Assembly (NCBI GenBank): GCA_963682055.1 | Contig: OY821741.1 | Location: 1,433,501 to 1,497,500 of the forward strand | Reading direction: 5' to 3' | Origin: Primula veris | Lineage: Eukaryota; Streptophyta; Magnoliopsida; Ericales; Primulaceae | DNA: 64,000 nt | The notes under the pieces: generated by a model | What the model was told of the DNA's origin: nothing | Database searches by the model: none | What the model saw: only the letters and a program-made list of their open reading frames with translations | Part shown: in pieces, positions 22,586 through 33,330 of the stretch | How positions within the stretch are numbered: the first letter of the stretch is position 1 | Layout: every line of letters starts with the position of its first letter | Program-made: the position numbers and the translations under genes

Positions 22586-25500
22586 ATCTTAAACGATATT
22601 TTTTATGTTTGGTACGTTAATAAAATAATTTTGGTGTTTGGATAAACAGAAAATTATTTCCGTGGCTAAGACAATTCTTTGAAAAAACCTTTTTCTAACA
22701 AACATTGGTTTTATGAAATTGGTGTTTCCGGTTGAATTGTCGATAGCGTTTTGTGTTTGCTCTACCTTGTTTGGGTTTTTTGTGAAATTCCAATTTTTCG
22801 GTTTTTAACCGTATCGTATGTATGTTTATGATATATATTATTGTTCACATACGAGCATATTGATTGCGTTTTGATAATATGTATTATATTAAATGGGTAA
22901 TTGGTATTAAGTTAATCTATATGATTTTGGTTTTTGTGCACACGTGAGAAGAACCGTAACGGACCTTTTGATAATGAGACATAGTGCTTTACTGCTGTTA
23001 TACTACTTAATATACTAAATTGGTCATGGAACTTTTTCCCGAATTTGTCTCTGAAATTTATTCATGCTGATGAGGATGTAGTTTTCTATTTTCCTTTTTT
23101 TTTTTATAAGAAATCTGATACTCCATATAGAAAACTCGTTTAGAGTTGAACTGTTTCCAATTGTTTGTCCATACTTTATTTATAGTACTTGGTGCATTGC
23201 CATGCATTTAGACTTAAATCGTTACTGCTCACAGGATACTTAATATTTGGTTGTGAATAATTATTTAGTAGTAAAAATTAAAACGGGTAACCAAATGCTT
23301 TATGAGTTACAGTATAACGCATTTATATAATATCATTTGTATATATGGTTAAAATGGCTCATGACTAAATGCATAAGTTACATTCTGAAATTTATGACAC
23401 CATTTATAAAATTGTGATTACAGTTATGTAAGTGGTTTTATTGACCGAGTATGTGTGTATGCGGTAAATTTAAGGAAATACATGGATTAAATTGTTTTTC
23501 AGTTTTTATTCCAGAGGATATAATACACAGATTGTGTAACCGTTTTAAAGTCAGGAAATAATAGAGTTTAATATTGGACTTAAATGGTGATTAATTTTTT
23601 GTAGTAATGGGTATTGAGACACATTACAAAACCGTTTCTTTTTGGAGTATTACTATAATAAGTCATGTGAATAATTTAGTAATGAATGAATTTATTATCA
23701 TTTCATATTATAAGTAATCTCGTTACATTATATTGTTAGTGAATTTATACATGTTTATTGTTTTCATGTTAATAAAGTACTAACAATTTCCAATGAGTAT
23801 TTGTGTAGACATGGATCTCTACCATCGAATTGGAGGATTGGTGATTATTCGAAACAGTTCTAGTAAAAGCCATTAAATTGGGGATTACGACAGAACTGGT
23901 TTCGAAATAGTTCTTGTAAAACCATTTTCTGATTTTCAGAATCTGGGGCTTACGACAGAACTGGTTGAATTCTGAGATTGTTCTGTGTAAAATCAGATTT
24001 ATCTGGTGTTTACGGCTGAATAAATCTTTCAGAATTTGATAATCTTTTTCGGGAATGAACTAGAATACTCTTGCAAAATCAGTTTCTTGAAACCATGCGT
24101 GGTTATAGAAATTTGGTGTTTGCGAATGAGGAGTTTTAGTTTCATTTTTCGAAATTAGATTGTGCGTGTTTGTTATTTGAGATAACAAACAGTTTTCTGC
24201 GGGAAATGTCCGGAACACAGTGGGTGCTGGAACTGACCAGAACATTGTGGGTGCCGGTGTAACTCCTATTAATTTTGCATGAGTGCATATTAATGACGGG
24301 GGTTACAAATTCGAAATCACCATTATTAAAAAAACACTAATGTGGTGATATAATGGTTGGTGTCCTTATTAATTGTGATTTATTGCAATTTAATTTGGAG
24401 GGTTACAAAATTTGTAACGGTAATCATTAATGAGATTAATGACGAGTATTTATAACTTCTTATTAATTGTGATTAATCACAATTTAATTTGGAGAGTTAT
24501 AAATTATTGTAACGACAGTTATTGTTGACATTTATGAAGAGCTTTATTAGCTAACTACGAATTGCAATGACGAGTCGTTACTTATTTGGATGAAAGGTTA
24601 TTTAATAACCAACTTTGTTCATCTAAGAGCAAATAATTTGATGATTAAACAAATTATAAATGGCCGTTGAGTTTTATTTTAATAATAAACAAATATCGGC
24701 TAATTTATTATTTGTTGAAATATTATCTTATTAATTTACTGAAAGAACATTTAATAATTTGTTGAAATTAACATCTTATTTATTTGTTGGAAAAACATTT
24801 AATAATTTGTTGAAATAACATATTATTAATTTGTTAGTAAAACATATTGTGAATATGTTGAGCTTGCTATTATTGAGAATAATAATTTAGTAATATTATA
24901 TTACTATTATTGGGGGAGAACCCCGAGGGTTCCACAAATGTGGGGTAACCCGTCGATCATGTAGATCGAGAATCTAAACGTACCCAAAAGCGCCTACGGG
25001 CGAGTGGGAGAAAACCTAACGGTTCAGTGGTATGGACTTAAAACGTCTGAAATAAATGATATCATTTTATTTACCACATTGAAATCGATTAAGTTTCTCT
25101 ATAACAGTGTGCATGTTCTGAGTGAGGACAAAAGGGAATGTACGAACTGTGGAGGCGTTAATGTGTGAAAACGTTTTAAACGTTTGGAAATCCACTAACA
25201 AGTGCAAGCATACAAATCTGAATCATGACTAGTGGTTTTGAAACCTAAAGGGCAGTAGCCTTTCGGTAGCCAAAACACTAGGATCAAATTGTGATAAGCT
25301 TGCTTGTTTGTGGCAATACATGAGTGACTATTTGTTCAAAATGAGCATTTTAGTCGATACTCTTGTGGTCAATAATGACATGTTGAATTATTCAACCAAG
25401 TCACTGATTTGACATGATATAGTAGGTGATGAAAATATAAAAGCTTAAATGTTTTATTTTTCTAAATCTATTATTTAAATTGAAACACAAATATGAGTTT

Positions 25501-26039
25501 GTGTTTGAAGTAATGTATTGCTAAGTCTTCAGTTCGAAGTTTTCGAACGGAGTACATAACCAAATGGTTCGATGCATTTGAGATGAGTGCAAAACCAAGA
25601 AGGGTTTAAAAGATATTTCCTCAATTTATTGATGGATGTATTAAACACTGATATGTCTACTTGATGAGAAGTAAAGATAAATCAGTCGAGATATTCATTC
25701 AAGTAAGAATGAATGCGTGAATTCTATTGTTGAGGATTAAGGCTTGTCAGAAAACATGTTTAATCATGGGTGTTCTGTTGTGTTAATCTACCAACTTTAA
25801 TCCAATGATTAAGTGTTAATCATTAAATGATAGACTATTTTTGGAAGTGTTAGATATTGTCTAACTAGTTCCGAAATGGTATATTCACATGGATATGAAT
25901 ACATGATCAGTGTGATTGAAACGGTGAATATGAGACACCGTTCACATAATTGTATTGATGGAATGACACAAATCGTTAAAGAACGACTTATTATGCTCTT
26001 GAGCAAAATGTAGTTCTTAAACGATTATTATCATGTTGA
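22586..26039 (+). mobile_element. Copia C interior, 5' two thirds, unrecognisable coding remains
   Basis: About 3.4 kb with no usable frame. It contains diverged internal repeats: GGGNTTACGACAGAACTGG at about 23880 and 23945 with weaker copies to 24125; a TTATTAATTGTGATT...TTTGGAG unit at 24250-24530; and AATTTGTTGAAATAACAT units at 24700-24850. These may be expanded gag/leader sequence or a non-coding filler of a non-autonomous derivative. Confidence 0.6.
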
Positions 26040-26390
26040 TAAGTTCAGGATTAAACTCTGAATTTGTACGGGAAGTGAGCTTTCCGCAAGCTATGTGTTG
26101 AACAAACTATCGCTTAGGAAGTTGGACCAAACAGTCAGAATTATAGAAGGCATGGTGCCTGACTATAAGTTCGTGAAAGTTTGGTGCTACCTAAGAAAGG
26201 TCTCAATCTTGTTCCTTGAAGGATTTGGATAGGATCGAAAATGGTAGATTGTGTGTTCATCGGATAAGCACAAAATATAGTGCTGATCGGTTTCTAGTGC
26301 ATAAGTCAGATGACTTAGGTGCATATAGAGTTCTATGTCCGAGAAGCATATTTTCTAAAAGAGAAGCTTTCCCGTAAAAACTCTAACGCC
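26040..26390 (+). pseudogene. Copia C integrase C-terminal remnant
   Basis: The DNA follows the copia A integrase end: motifs equivalent to NLRVWGC, the phenylalanine-isoleucine-glycine-tyrosine segment and RFLVHKSD can be followed through stops and indels. This is a relic only. Confidence 0.7.
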
Positions 26391-26743
26391 TGGCGAGTGT
26401 GATTAATACGTTGAGGGTTCAAAGCATTACGCTACTCAAGACAAGTGAACACTCAAACGGTGCTGGAAAAATGGGGAAAGTGAATCTTTTAAGTAAGATG
26501 AAGTTCATCGGCATGGTAAAAGGGTAAGTAATGAAACTTTCTTTGTCCCTTGACCTTCATGAGTGAAGGTGAATCGACCATATTGAAATAATCAATGTTA
26601 TCCATATAATGTGTATATGGGAAGATGCCATCAACAATGAGGTTGATAGGCACGTGCGAAATAAAATCAATTACTTTAAGTAAAACTAACGGTTTTGATA
26701 ATTTTAATGTCTATACTCTAATCTCTATAAAAAAGGACGCATC

Positions 26744-27520
26744 ATTAATTAATGAAAACATGTGTTTTATAAATGGAGATCTAGAAAATTAGGAACAACC
26801 CATTGGGTCGTGATTCCGTGTAAAGTAAGCCAAGGTGCGAAAACTTGTTAAGTCGTTATATGGACTAAAACAAACACCTAACTTATCATAGGTAGTCTCT
26901 TGTGCGTCAAGAACTGCACTAGACCAGTTATAGCCAACTCAGTGAGCAGACTCAGTAGGTTTGCCAATGAGGCTTCTCAGATACATGAGGTATACTGCCC
27001 ATCATGAACTGCATTATACGAGATGTCCAAAATGTTTGGAGGGTATTTAGATACCAAGTGTATCTCGAACATTAACAGTACAAGGTCCATTAGTGGATAT
27101 GTTTGTACTTAAAGAGGTTGCAGTCTTATGGAGGTCTGTAAAATAGACCTGCATAGTTGGAGAAACTGTAGAGTTAGAATTCATAACGTTGAATCAAGCT
27201 ACAGAAGAGGCAGGTTAGCTGAGAAGTCTTGGGAGGTATTCCAAGTGGCCAAAATCTGTTCCCACAATAAACGTGTATTGCTGCAGTCAGTCAGTTATTA
27301 AACGGGATCAGAATAATTTGTATAATGGAAAGTCCCGACAAAGTCATGACATATTCGTCGGAGACACAAATCCGTAAGAGGAATTGCTAGCAAAAATTGT
27401 GGTATCCATAGACTTTGCAAGGTCTAAGGATAATAATGCGGATCCATATACAAAATGCTTGACTCGTAGAGGAGTTGAAGCATCATCGAGGGAAATGGGG
27501 TTTGAAGCCCAATAAATTGG
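26744..27520 (+). pseudogene. Copia C RT/RNase H remnant with the RT core deleted
   Basis: DNA similarity to 335-1530 of copia A is clear: the FLNGEL-to-YGLKQ segment (26750-26880) jumps directly to the IGSLM/NCTRP segment (26890 on), so about 400 bases including the YVDD active site are missing. RNase H remains follow to 27520 with stops and indels. Confidence 0.85.
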
Positions 27521-28096
27521 AAACCTTCGCATAGGTAACCCAACCTGAACTGAAAACTTCAGTCTCGGGTTCAATGGGAAACTGAATTGTACGGGTAACC
27601 GAACAAAGCACTCAAGAACATAAGTTCTCAGCCCATTTCTATGATGAAAGAGTGATAGACCTGTACCATTTTAAGGGTGAGCATGAAGCTCTTAATGAAT
27701 CAAGTATCTCGAAGGTCGAGTGGGGTGAGTCAGGACACCCTTGACTTGAAAATCACCTATAATGAGTGTGTATGGCCGATACTATGTGATGATCTAGGGC
27801 TAAATCACTAGAGCACTCGGTTGAATTTGCCAAGGCAGTCCAGGGCCAAATATGGACAACAACCAAAGGGTTTAGTAAGTGGTGTAGAGAGGACATTGTG
27901 TGAGTATTACCCTGGTATGCACAAACGCTAAAGGGTTCAAGGTTTTAAGGCTACCCAATAGTAGCATATCAGATTTTACATCACTATGGCAGGTTCAAGG
28001 CGCGCGCTACCTGTCCTTATGCAGTGAATTCTCGTGGTTCTCTCGATTGCATTTAGTTGCACGTTGCATGTTTTAGATCGCATTCATGTGGGGGAT

Positions 28097-28653
28097 TGTT
28101 GGAAAAAAAACCAAGTGGTTTTTATTTGAGTGAATGCTCTTTTAATTTAGAGGTTACAAAAAAAAACCATTCATTCTCCCCATTTATGTGTCTTTAATTG
28201 TAAAATGAGTTACAAAGAAAAGGTTTAAAAAAGATGGTCTTGGTCCATTTTTTGGGACACTTTTTCAAGACAAGAAAATAAAAAGAAAAATACATGGCAT
28301 ATACACACATTCATACACAAACACATATGCATACATATAGAGAGAGAGTACCGCACCACCAACGGCCCGACCGTGGCTAGGTGCCATTTCCGCCTAGTCA
28401 CATGTGATAGACGTTGTACCTTGGGAACGAAGTGCCCTATTTAGCCAGAAGCAGAGGTGGCGGGGCAAATATCGTTTAAGGAAAACTGCTTGCAGTTAAC
28501 TCGTCTCGGACTTTAGTCCATTTCGGTATCATTTACATTATTTTATGTTAAAGCTTGTAATTGATATTTATATATTTGAGGAAACCATTTTCTGTTTATT
28601 TGTCCATTTCTTTTCTGTAGAAATTATTGTGTTTATTTACAACGTACCCAACA
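28097..28653 (+). repeat. Copia C 3' LTR
   Basis: 557 bp, preceded by the purine tract GTGGGGGA, as in copia A, and about 98% identical by eye to the 5' LTR. Confidence 0.92.
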
Positions 28654-28705
28654 AAAAATACCGTCACTAATCTCGTAGTTATTTGAGTATTTTTTTATAG
28701 TGATT

Positions 28706-29486
28706 TAACTTGCCTCTCATTTCAAAAATCATCGTCTCCGACTTTCAGTTCTAGTAATTAATAATATTTTGTACAATATTCATGACTTATACAACATCAG
28801 CATGTGGAAATTTTTACAAAAGAAAATCTAGACAAGAAAGTCTCTATATTTTTTAGTTGTCTCGGCTCTCAAATATGTCGGAGACGCCACACTTGTTGCC
28901 ACCGAATTTTAAGCACAACAACCACCTCTGGATTCAGTGAGCAGCACATTTACTGTCGTTACTGAGCATTAATTATTAGCGACGTTGATCAATATAATTA
29001 TAGCAGGGGTGGGCACGGTTCTATTCGATTTTGGGGTAAACCGGAATCTTAATCGGTTCTGTTTTGGCTTGGTTTTGTTTATAGTTTTTTTCCTTTTCAC
29101 AAAAAAAAAAACTTATTTGTATACAATGAAATTGAATAGAAACACATTCTCACGGCATATATCTAGAAACTACCGAATCTCCTCTTATATGTGATTATAA
29201 ATATTAAATTGAAGGAAGGCTTTAAACTATATCGAGGTACAGCAGAATCCCTGCATACAAAAAAAAGGCATATACCCGGTTATGCTTTGACAATATACTA
29301 AAATACATGCTTGATTTTTTTATTATTATTTCATTTAATAAAAATTATTTCATTTTATAATTATTTAATGAGAAATGGTTATTTAGATTGTTTTGTTAAA
29401 TAAATGTCTAATATTTTATTAGCAGATGCTATAGTGTGTAGAGTTCGGATTATACAAATAATATTGGACTATTGGTTCTAATATAA
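28706..29486. other. Intergenic stretch with a hAT-like terminus
   Basis: At about 29004, CAGGGGTGGGCACGGTTC resembles a hAT-type end followed by CGGTT-rich sequence. No partner end or duplication was found. The rest is AT-rich without recognised content. Confidence 0.4.
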
Positions 29487-29807
29487 TACTTCCTCCGTCC
29501 CTTTTTAAGTGTCCACTATTACTTATTGGGCTGTTCAAAATAAGTGTTCTCTTTCTCAAATTGATAATTAAAAAATAACAAATTTACTATTTTATCCATT
29601 AAATAATGTTAAAATAAAAAAGATAACATAAAAGGAAATAAAAATAATAATATGACAGATTTACCATTTATGAGATATTCCATCAGTATAAATGAATTTA
29701 ATTATGTTTTTAATAAGTAAAATATATGTAGTTTATATATCAAATTTTGAACTTTTAAAAAGTCCCAATTTTTAAAGGGGTACTTAAAAAGCGACGGAAT
29801 AAGTGTA
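29487..29807. mobile_element. Stowaway-like MITE
   Basis: TA-bounded, about 320 bp. The left end CTTCCTCCGTCCCTTTTTAA pairs with a right end TTAAAAAGCGACGGAATAAG. The CTCCGTCCC motif is characteristic of plant Stowaway elements. The interior is AT-rich and non-coding. Confidence 0.8.
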
Positions 29808-30531
29808 GTTATATGATTACAACTTTAGATAGAATTGTAACACTTGTTTTAGTAGTCTGTATTTACTACAGAAAACGGTTGAGTTCTATACCCATGTGTC
29901 AGAACACTTTGTGTGTATTAAACAAGACTGCATTAAGGTTACGATTATTGTACCGATCCTATAAAAAATTATTAATGTCTTATGATCACGAGAAATGTTT
30001 ATTCTCTTAGTTCGAATATTATTAGAGCATCCGTATCAGCTACATCAAACATTTTCTCAAATCTAACACTTTTACAGCTTTTTAAGGAACAAATTAACTT
30101 TATACAAATTTCAGCTTCCTTATAAAAACTCCCTATCATAACTAACATTATTATTTTTCATTTTTATATTAATCTTTTTTCCCTCCATAACAAATTTTCA
30201 ATTTCCATTCTCCAAATTAAAATCAACCATATCATGCGACATGGTTACACAGTGTCTCCATCGAATAACTCTTTACTGAACAATTCAAGTAAATAATGGT
30301 TGAATTCAAACTATGTATCGGCAAGTGTACAACTATGAATTTTACATATATTAAAAAACAACCTACTAACCAAAATAATACATATTGAACTGCAACTGCT
30401 TCCTGTTAAAATTATTTACGACACCACTATCATTCAACATTGACTTACTTATTTTCCGTAATGAAGAGAGAGAGAGAAAGAGAGGGTGATAAATAATAAA
30501 TAATAAATAAAAATATAAAATGAATTATGTT
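29808..30531. other. Intergenic stretch before copia B
   Basis: AT-rich; an AGAGCATCC motif near 30027 resembles ends of some plant MITEs but has no partner. A GA-rich tract lies at 30464-30486. No gene recognised. Confidence 0.45.
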
Positions 30532-30536
30532 ATATT

Positions 30537-30740
30537 TGTTGTAATATTATTGGACCCTTGGGCTTTTTACTTATTGGGCCTAAGTGGGCTTGTAACCCTA
30601 ACCCTCTATCTATATAAAGAGGGCTAGGCGTCTTGTATTTATTCATTCATTCAGATTCATTCATAATAAAGACGATACTGTTCTACCTCTCTCTCTACTT
30701 CTGTCTCCCTAAATACATAGCTAATAGTTGTATTACAACA
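30537..30740 (+). repeat. Copia B 5' LTR
   Basis: Begins TGTTGTAATATTATTGG and ends GTATTACAACA. CTATATAAAGAGGG near 30610 is a good TATA box. It differs from the 3' LTR at about five positions. Confidence 0.92.
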
Positions 30741-30760
30741 CGTTATCAGCACGTTGCTCG
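30741..30760 (+). other. Putative primer binding site of copia B
   Basis: CGTTATCAGCACGTTGCTCG follows the 5' LTR. It shares only the TATCAG core with the initiator-Met complement, so the tRNA primer is uncertain. Confidence 0.4.
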
Positions 30761-33002
30761 CGAAGATTGGAGTAAAAGATAGAAGATTGGGGTATTTGTT
30801 CGAATCCTGCCACTTAAAACCCGACCTCATTAGGATATCGACTTCCGCCTATATCTTTCCTAGACATCGTATCCAAATAGGTGAGCCTAGTTGGGGAAGG
30901 TTCATATTTTTTTCAACTTAAATGTGAAAATATATGATTTCGCAAATTAACATATTGTACACATGACAGTGATTAAATAATTATTTCCTCGAGTGTGTTT
31001 ATATAGTGATGTATGTTTCGCAGAATTGGTGTTTCAGTATCGACCCGTCGTTCGATCAATGAGAACCGATTCACATGAGAAGAAAAACTAATGTTTTCGA
31101 ACCTGTCGTTTCGAAAAAACGTTTGTGCTTATGCAAACCATAAACATATAAACCAGTCGTTTTATATGAAAAATAATCCAGAACTCACAACACATGTTGG
31201 ATGCCATTTATGATGAGAAAATTCACAAAACATACTTGCGACTGTTTAGACGTTGATGTTATTCCGTCACCACATGTTAGTCACCCTGATGTGTGAAAAT
31301 GTGATGCCCAAATTTTTTTTTGGATGCCATCTTTTATGAGTAAAACACGAGTTTGTTGTTACCCTCATGATGAATGCTAAGGCGTTGATTTTATTCCGCC
31401 GCCACATTTGAGACGTGATGACGTCTATGGTGAACAAATGTCTGAAATTGACATATTGGAGCAATCCTTCACCAAAATACTAGCTTGGAAATTGTATTCA
31501 TAAGCAGTATCGTGAATTTATATTCACCATGTTCCTTTATCGCCCATCTGTTATTGGATAAGAAAATTACCCCGGTGAGTAGTTTTAATCCTATTGGGTC
31601 AATGGCGAATTGTTTGCCTGATATTAATGCTCTTCGTGTATATTTTTTTTCCACGAATCGAGAACCGAGACAAGTGTTACTTGCCTCGAACTGTCGCGAT
31701 CCCGATGAATCGCCTAGCCAAGCGAGATTTTAGACAATCGTCAAAATCGAAAACCTGTGGCTCCAAGACAGTAATTGAAAGGAACAATATGGCACGTTGT
31801 CACAAAGCAATAGATAATGCTCAAGGAGCCAACTCTATGCTATAAAAACAAAGGTCATGCACAGTTACTCCTTAAATAGTTCACAACTATTATAAAGGTG
31901 GAAAAACCGATGCTAATGTGGTTAAAGTTAATTGAAAGGAAACTATTGAGACCCCCGATTTTGTGGCTCAAATGAGTTTGATACCTTTCTTTATTGATTT
32001 TGATAAATCATTGAGCCATTTTTTCGCTCATCTGGATTATGTTTTCCATTTGGACCATACTTTTGGATTATGGTTTGCCTGTTTACGAAATTTCTCGAAA
32101 TAATTTAAGGTGTTTTGAGCAAATTCCTTTGACAAATGTGACCAAACTTTAAATTATGAAATTTTAGGCAATACTTGTGGGGTAGTTGATTTTTTTTGGA
32201 AATAGTGGGTAACAGTGTACCACATAATTTCACCAACTATTTGCCTAAAAGAGTACTCAGTGACAACGATTCTGGACCTGTCGTTCCAAATCAAAATCTT
32301 TGGTAAAACCAAATTGATTTGTCAAATATGAGGTCTTATACTCATGTAGGTCCTGCCGTACCTTGTTGAGTTATAAAATATTCGAGAAAACCAGTGTTAT
32401 CTGGTAATAGCTCATGAAAGAATTAGAATTTCTTTACATAGCCTCCGTTCAATACGACCAAAAGCGTATTTAGAGGAGTTGAAATGTCTTTCAAGTGGTT
32501 GCTACCATATTTTTTAAAAGCATTTAAAGTTACCTTATCATTTTGCCTGTCGTCGATTGATAAATGATTTAGATGCTAAGACATGATTATCTGTACTATC
32601 ATTCGCCTGTCGTTGATTGATAAGAGCATTTTGAAATTGTGGCATTGACCGGATGAGATATTCCCGGGTCACAAGACGATGCTTGATTTATAATCGCATC
32701 GCATTTGGATTGTCTCTGAGAATATATTTCGCGATTAATCCGAAATTCATGCCATTAATGCTCACTTTGAAAGACTAGTATGTGTAAAGATCAAGAAATG
32801 AACTCGTAGAATTCTTGTAAAGAATTGAAGGAGTTATTGTGGACTTATCCAACCATAAGACGGACCATAAATATAAATGGTTATGGTTGATGCATCGACA
32901 ATATGGTCACATTTTACTGTTATCCACATAAATGCAGCACTTTCCAAACTTTTAGCCCTATCATTAAGTTGATGGCTCATGATCCGGATTATCCTGAAAA
33001 GT
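30761..33002 (+). pseudogene. Copia B 5' interior (gag/protease/integrase region), decayed
   Basis: About 2.2 kb without a long frame; the longest pieces are about 80 codons near 31485-31845 and lack recognised motifs. Repeated CCTGTCGTT-like motifs occur at about 31106, 31150, 32280, 32548 and 32608. Position in the element implies gag and protease, but I cannot align them. This part has no counterpart in the left arm. Confidence 0.55.
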
Positions 33003-33069
33003 CTAGTCGACTTGATAATACCGAAGAGTAATAATCGAAATTTCGATTTCAATTACTTGAGTTTGGAAA

Positions 33070-33330
33070 TTGAAATTGAACATCCTGTCGATTATGTTCA
33101 GACCCAAATGGACTCACGGAAAGTTTGATGATGCGACTGCAAATGATTGCACGCACTTCTTGGTCTTGCGCACCAAGATTTATATTTCCGTGTGGGGTTA
33201 TGCTATTTTGCTGCATTGGTCCGTTATGAGGCCCATAGACACTCAGACACCATATGCGTACCAGCTGGTTACTGGTTATGAGCCAGAAGTCTCATATTAA
33301 CGCGTGTTTGGAGTGCTTAATTAATATTTT
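33070..33330 (+). pseudogene. Copia B integrase remnant, right arm
   Basis: Mirror of 6770-7039, with identical translation over 76 residues: ISVWGYAILLHWSVMRPI, then a GYEPEVSY motif. It corresponds to the end of the copia integrase core. The frame stops at 33298-33300; the typical LR-FG continuation is disrupted. Confidence 0.7.

Larger units (their letters stand above)
22030..28653 (+). mobile_element. Copia element C: near-identical LTRs around a decayed interior
   Basis: LTRs at 22030-22585 and 28097-28653 are flanked by AAAAA on both sides, consistent with a 5-bp duplication. The interior (22586-28096) is related to copia A: remnants of integrase, RT and RNase H are in order but full of stops, with the RT core deleted, and the 3' untranslated block matches 1550-2106. 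I see no standard primer site after the 5' LTR. Confidence 0.9.
21892..28702. mobile_element. Short CACTA-like element split by copia C
   Basis: Left end CACTATAAAATAATG (21892) and right end, on the minus strand, CACTATAAAAAAATAC (ending 28702) form an inverted terminus. It is flanked by a 3-bp duplication ATT at 21889-21891 and 28703-28705, the size expected for CACTA elements. Without the copia insertion the element would be about 182 bp. Its interior has repeated CTGTCACAA motifs. Confidence 0.6.
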
